A DNA stretch of 64,000 bases from Candidatus Brevundimonas phytovorans. GTDB lineage: Bacteria > Pseudomonadota > Alphaproteobacteria > Caulobacterales > Caulobacteraceae. The stretch spans positions 1,017,001 to 1,081,000 of the forward strand of contig CP119309.1 of the NCBI GenBank assembly GCA_029203145.1, read 5' to 3'. How positions within the stretch are numbered: position 1 is the stretch's first letter; each line of letters opens with the position of its first letter. The notes beneath the pieces were generated by a model. That model had not been told where the DNA came from, did no database searches, and was given only the letters and a program-made list of their open reading frames with translations. The position numbers were made by a program, and so were the translations under genes. Shown here one piece after another: positions 61,614 through 64,000 of the stretch.

Positions 61614-61961
61614 TGTCGTGCCCGCCGCTATGATTTCACGGATAAGATCGGCTCAGCGGTGACGAAGGATCGCCAGCTTCAGTCTCGCAAGGGGGGGCGA
61701 TAGAAGGCGACATCACTCGAATTTTTTCGCTGCCAGTTTCGCCATTGTTTTCAATAGCCACTACTGGCTGACGGCACCGTCGCCGGTGTATTATCTTAAG
61801 TCAACGAAAGGTGCTTACAAAACAGCGCCTTGTGAGGTGCCGAGCAATCGAGTGGGAGTGAGGGAAGGGCGCGCGATCCTGCAGGTCTGCGGTAGCAGAT
61901 CTAAGGATGCTGCAGGGGCACGGTTTGCTTGGGGCCCATGCTGAAGGTCAGCTTCTGGCTC
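61614..61961. other. Intergenic stretch at the right border of the cluster
   Basis: 348 bp with no supported gene; 61715-61830 is AT-richer than the surroundings. Contains the right copy of the border repeat. Confidence 0.45.
61844..61873 (+). repeat. Border direct repeat, right copy
   Basis: GTGGGAGTGAGGGAAG with flanks, 26 of 30 positions identical to 25571-25600 and in the same orientation, 36.3 kb away. It lies just beyond the last catabolic gene. Confidence 0.5.
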
Positions 61962-62259
61962 TCATTCGACCGGTGTCAGGACGCGCAGCACAGTGTGACG
62001 GCTGTCGGGGACTAGAGCCCGGTCATACGGCTCAAGCGTCGGATGCTCGTCTGACCGGGCGATTGTCTGGGCGCCGTATATTTGCGGCTCGCCTTTCATG
62101 CTGGAGATACCGCTCCCAAGACGCCGCGGCGATCCAGCCGGCTTCATCGGAGCCGCGCCCCCCTGCCGCCACCGCCAGACTGTGCACCATGAGATAGTCG
62201 TTGGTTTCGGCGCCGTTCGATGAAGAGTCCCATCGGGCGGGACAGGCGCCCCACTTCAT
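61962..62259 (-). pseudogene. Frameshifted small hypothetical (DUF6624-like?) remnant
   Basis: One frame gives ETNDYLMVHSLAVAAGGRG and EAGWIAAASWERYLQ; the adjacent frame continues MKGEPQIYGAQTIARSDEHP and RALVPDSRHTVLRVLTPVE. The join near 62100 makes a sensible C-terminal half (W-x-R-Y-L ... G-x-PQ-x-YG-x-Q) similar in pattern to DUF6624-type proteins, from memory and tentative. No start is found, so it is a scrap. Confidence 0.4.
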
Positions 62260-62302
62260 CCGGACTGGCCAGCCAGGCCGGTGAGCCGGGTCAGACAGGC
62301 AA

Positions 62303-62330
62303 GGGGCGGTCTGCGAGGACCGCCCCTTTC
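62303..62330. terminator. Terminator at the end of the second autotransporter gene
   Basis: GGGGCGGTC and GACCGCCCC, perfect 9-bp arms with loop TGCGAG. The T-rich side (TTTCTGTT) is on the plus strand; on the minus strand the hairpin starts 8 bases past the autotransporter stop. Confidence 0.6.
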
Positions 62331-62334
62331 TGTT

Positions 62335-64000
62335 CTAGAACAGCTTCATCAGTCGCAACCTCAGACCGTGGCTGGACAGGTCCGAGCCCAACTGTCCCTG
62401 ATAGTCGACGCCGTAACTCCAGCCCGACACCGCCCGCCACTGCACACCGGCCCCCAGGCTCACGCTGTCGCGAGCCCAGCGCTCCAGACCGACCAGATAG
62501 TCGGGGCTGGCCAGCCAGTCGGCGTAGGAGACGGCTTGGTCGTCCGCGCCCTCGAACTCGTGACGCCATTCGACGCGCAGGCTGGGCGTCAGCACGCCCG
62601 AGCGACGTTGCAGGGTCCAGTCGAAGCTGGTCCCCAGAGCCGTGGCCAGGGTGTCGACCGTCATCGCGTCATAAGTCAGGGCGAAGACGTCCGCCCCCGT
62701 TTCGGAATAGCCGTCCAGCTCGACCTTGCCGAACTGCAGGCGGGCGTAAGGCGCCCAGGCCAGACCCGCGCTGCGGCGCTCCAGAGCGACCGAGGCCGAA
62801 CCGAACAGCACCGAGCCCGAGCGCTCGCCGAAGGCGAAGTCGTCGGCGTCCGACGACCAGCGTCGGCTGTCGAACTCCAGCGCGCCGTAGCCCAGCACGC
62901 CATCGACGACCAGATCGCCGGTGGCGCGCCAGCTGCCGTAGAGGGCGCCGACATAGCTGTCGCCCTCGGACAGGGTTCCGTTGTCGCCGACCTTGGTGCG
63001 GTCATGGCCATAACCGACGCCGACGCCGGCGATCAGACGATCCGAGATCGCCATGTCCACGCCCGCGCTGACGCCTGAGGTGCTGAAGCGATAGTCGCGC
63101 TGACCCTGGGCGTCGCGACGCCCCCAGTCGATGGCGCCCGCCGTCCAGACGCCGACCTTGCCCGGCGAAGCAGAGGCTACGGGCGCATTGGCTGCGGGCG
63201 TCTCATCCCCATCCACCGCGCGCGCGCGGACCGCCGCGAGAGTGTTGAAACCGTCATCGCGGTCGCCGGGCGACTGGCCGAGTTGCTGACGCAGGGCTTC
63301 ACGGGGATCCTGGTTCAGGCCGCCGTCGCCAAGGTTCATGCGCATCTGGTTGCTGAGGCCCGTAACGCCCCCGCGACGCACCTGTTCAAGACGGCGATGG
63401 AAGTTGTCGGCCTGCGAACGGGCGAAACGGCGGGCCGTATCCGCCTGGGCCGAGACCAGCCCACGCACATCCGGGTCCAGCGAGGGATCGGGACGCGCCT
63501 CGACCGTGATCGCCAGCACGCCCGTCGCCGCGCCGCCTGCGTTGGACAGGCTGTAGGTCACATTGGCCAGGCCGGTGAAATCGCCGGCGGGGGTGAAGGT
63601 CAGGGCATAGGTGCGGTTCCCCGCAACGCCGCCCTCGGTCAGGGTCGCGGTCCCGGCGTCGTCCGAAACGCTGACCACCGTGGCGGCCACGAAGGGTCCG
63701 CCCGTCGCCGTGTCCGTCAACGACACCGTCACTGGACGCCCGGCCAGGGTGGTGGCGATCAAAGGCGTCAGGGTGGGAGTGGTCGCAGCCGCTTCGATCT
63801 CGATGGTCCCCGGCAGGGAGGCGCCGAAGGGCAGGATGACGGTGTATTCCATCGAGACCGGGCCAGCCGCCGGAGCGACTGAGGCCGATCGCATAGCCAT
63901 GCGGCGCGACGCCGACCCCGCGCTGGCCGCTGGGGTGTAGATGATCCTCAAGCCATCGACCTGAGCCGTGCCGGAGTTCGGCTGGCGGGTGATCGCCAGG
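62335..64000 (-). CDS. Autotransporter with Ig-like passenger (partial, 5' end beyond right edge)
   Basis: The frame stays open to base 64000 (LAITRQPNSGTAQVDGLRII before the first internal TTG), so the start lies outside. Visible: Ig-like repeats (AGNRTYALTFTPAGDFTGLA), a linker ending DPSLDPDVRGLVSAQADTAR, and a C-terminal autotransporter barrel from VGVWTAGAIDWGRRDAQGQR to terminal LKLF. Linker and barrel are homologous to the giant protein at 6311-12799 (DPSLDPEVKGVATSQVTAAR, VGLWTSGSVDWGRQDATGQR). Outer-membrane surface protein, likely adhesin. Confidence 0.88.
   Translation of the reverse strand, partial: LAITRQPNSGTAQVDGLRIIYTPAASAGSASRRMAMRSASVAPAAGPVSMEYTVILPFGASLPGTIEIEAAATTPTLTPLIATTLAGRPVTVSLTDTATGGPFVAATVVSVSDDAGTATLTEGGVAGNRTYALTFTPAGDFTGLANVTYSLSNAGGAATGVLAITVEARPDPSLDPDVRGLVSAQADTARRFARSQADNFHRRLEQVRRGGVTGLSNQMRMNLGDGGLNQDPREALRQQLGQSPGDRDDGFNTLAAVRARAVDGDETPAANAPVASASPGKVGVWTAGAIDWGRRDAQGQRDYRFSTSGVSAGVDMAISDRLIAGVGVGYGHDRTKVGDNGTLSEGDSYVGALYGSWRATGDLVVDGVLGYGALEFDSRRWSSDADDFAFGERSGSVLFGSASVALERRSAGLAWAPYARLQFGKVELDGYSETGADVFALTYDAMTVDTLATALGTSFDWTLQRRSGVLTPSLRVEWRHEFEGADDQAVSYADWLASPDYLVGLERWARDSVSLGAGVQWRAVSGWSYGVDYQGQLGSDLSSHGLRLRLMKLF

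Overview
The window looks like chromosome of a Caulobacteraceae-type alphaproteobacterium, most likely Brevundimonas or a close relative. This rests on high GC, strong GC3 codon bias, the style of the autotransporter and TonB-receptor genes, and small proteins typical of the group; it is an inference without a database search. No rRNA, tRNA or CRISPR array was found.

Left arm (1-25.6 kb) is accessory. It opens with a possible conflict or defence patch: a HEPN/RES NAD-processing protein running off the left edge, a metallo-beta-lactamase-fold protein, a frameshifted endonuclease/exonuclease/phosphatase remnant, and a divergent PD-(D/E)XK nuclease-like protein. An AraC regulator and a 2162-residue IPT/TIG-repeat autotransporter follow, bracketed by two copies of a ~120-bp leader whose Shine-Dalgarno is predicted to be sequestered in a hairpin. 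After the second copy come a decayed integrase-like fragment and two translationally coupled large serine recombinases. Next is a stretch of small genes: membrane peptides, DUF1328, a flavodoxin-fold reductase, a 5'-damaged Crp/Fnr regulator, three paralogous hydrophilic proteins, and a three-domain DNA ligase D.

Centre and right (25.6-61.6 kb) is a large catabolic cluster. Its core is a 15-gene minus-strand operon (48.7 to 34.8 kb) with clear counterparts of ipdA, ipdB, ipdC, echA20, fadA6, ipdF and fadE30, plus a plus-strand fadD3. Together these match the known pathway for the last two steroid rings (C and D; the HIP pathway of actinobacteria and proteobacteria). Around it lie a Rieske oxygenase, a ferredoxin and a separate ferredoxin reductase (a plausible electron chain), a pterin-synthase-like gene with an SDR, two MFS transporters, a TonB receptor, a LysR regulator, an amidohydrolase/acetoacetate-decarboxylase-like/SDR module, an aldehyde dehydrogenase, an Old Yellow Enzyme, a SnoaL-like protein and an MDR reductase. 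Ring A/B genes (hsa genes, kstD) are absent from the window. A perfect 9-7-9 palindrome lies between the divergent ipdA and an MFS gene. A 30-bp imperfect direct repeat with a 16-bp identical core lies at 25.57 and 61.84 kb, on either side of the whole cluster.

The right edge (62.3-64 kb) carries the 3' part of a second autotransporter whose barrel is homologous to the one at 6.3-12.8 kb. Several entries (the RES gene, a 37-residue membrane peptide, and the frameshift joins) were read directly from the bases.
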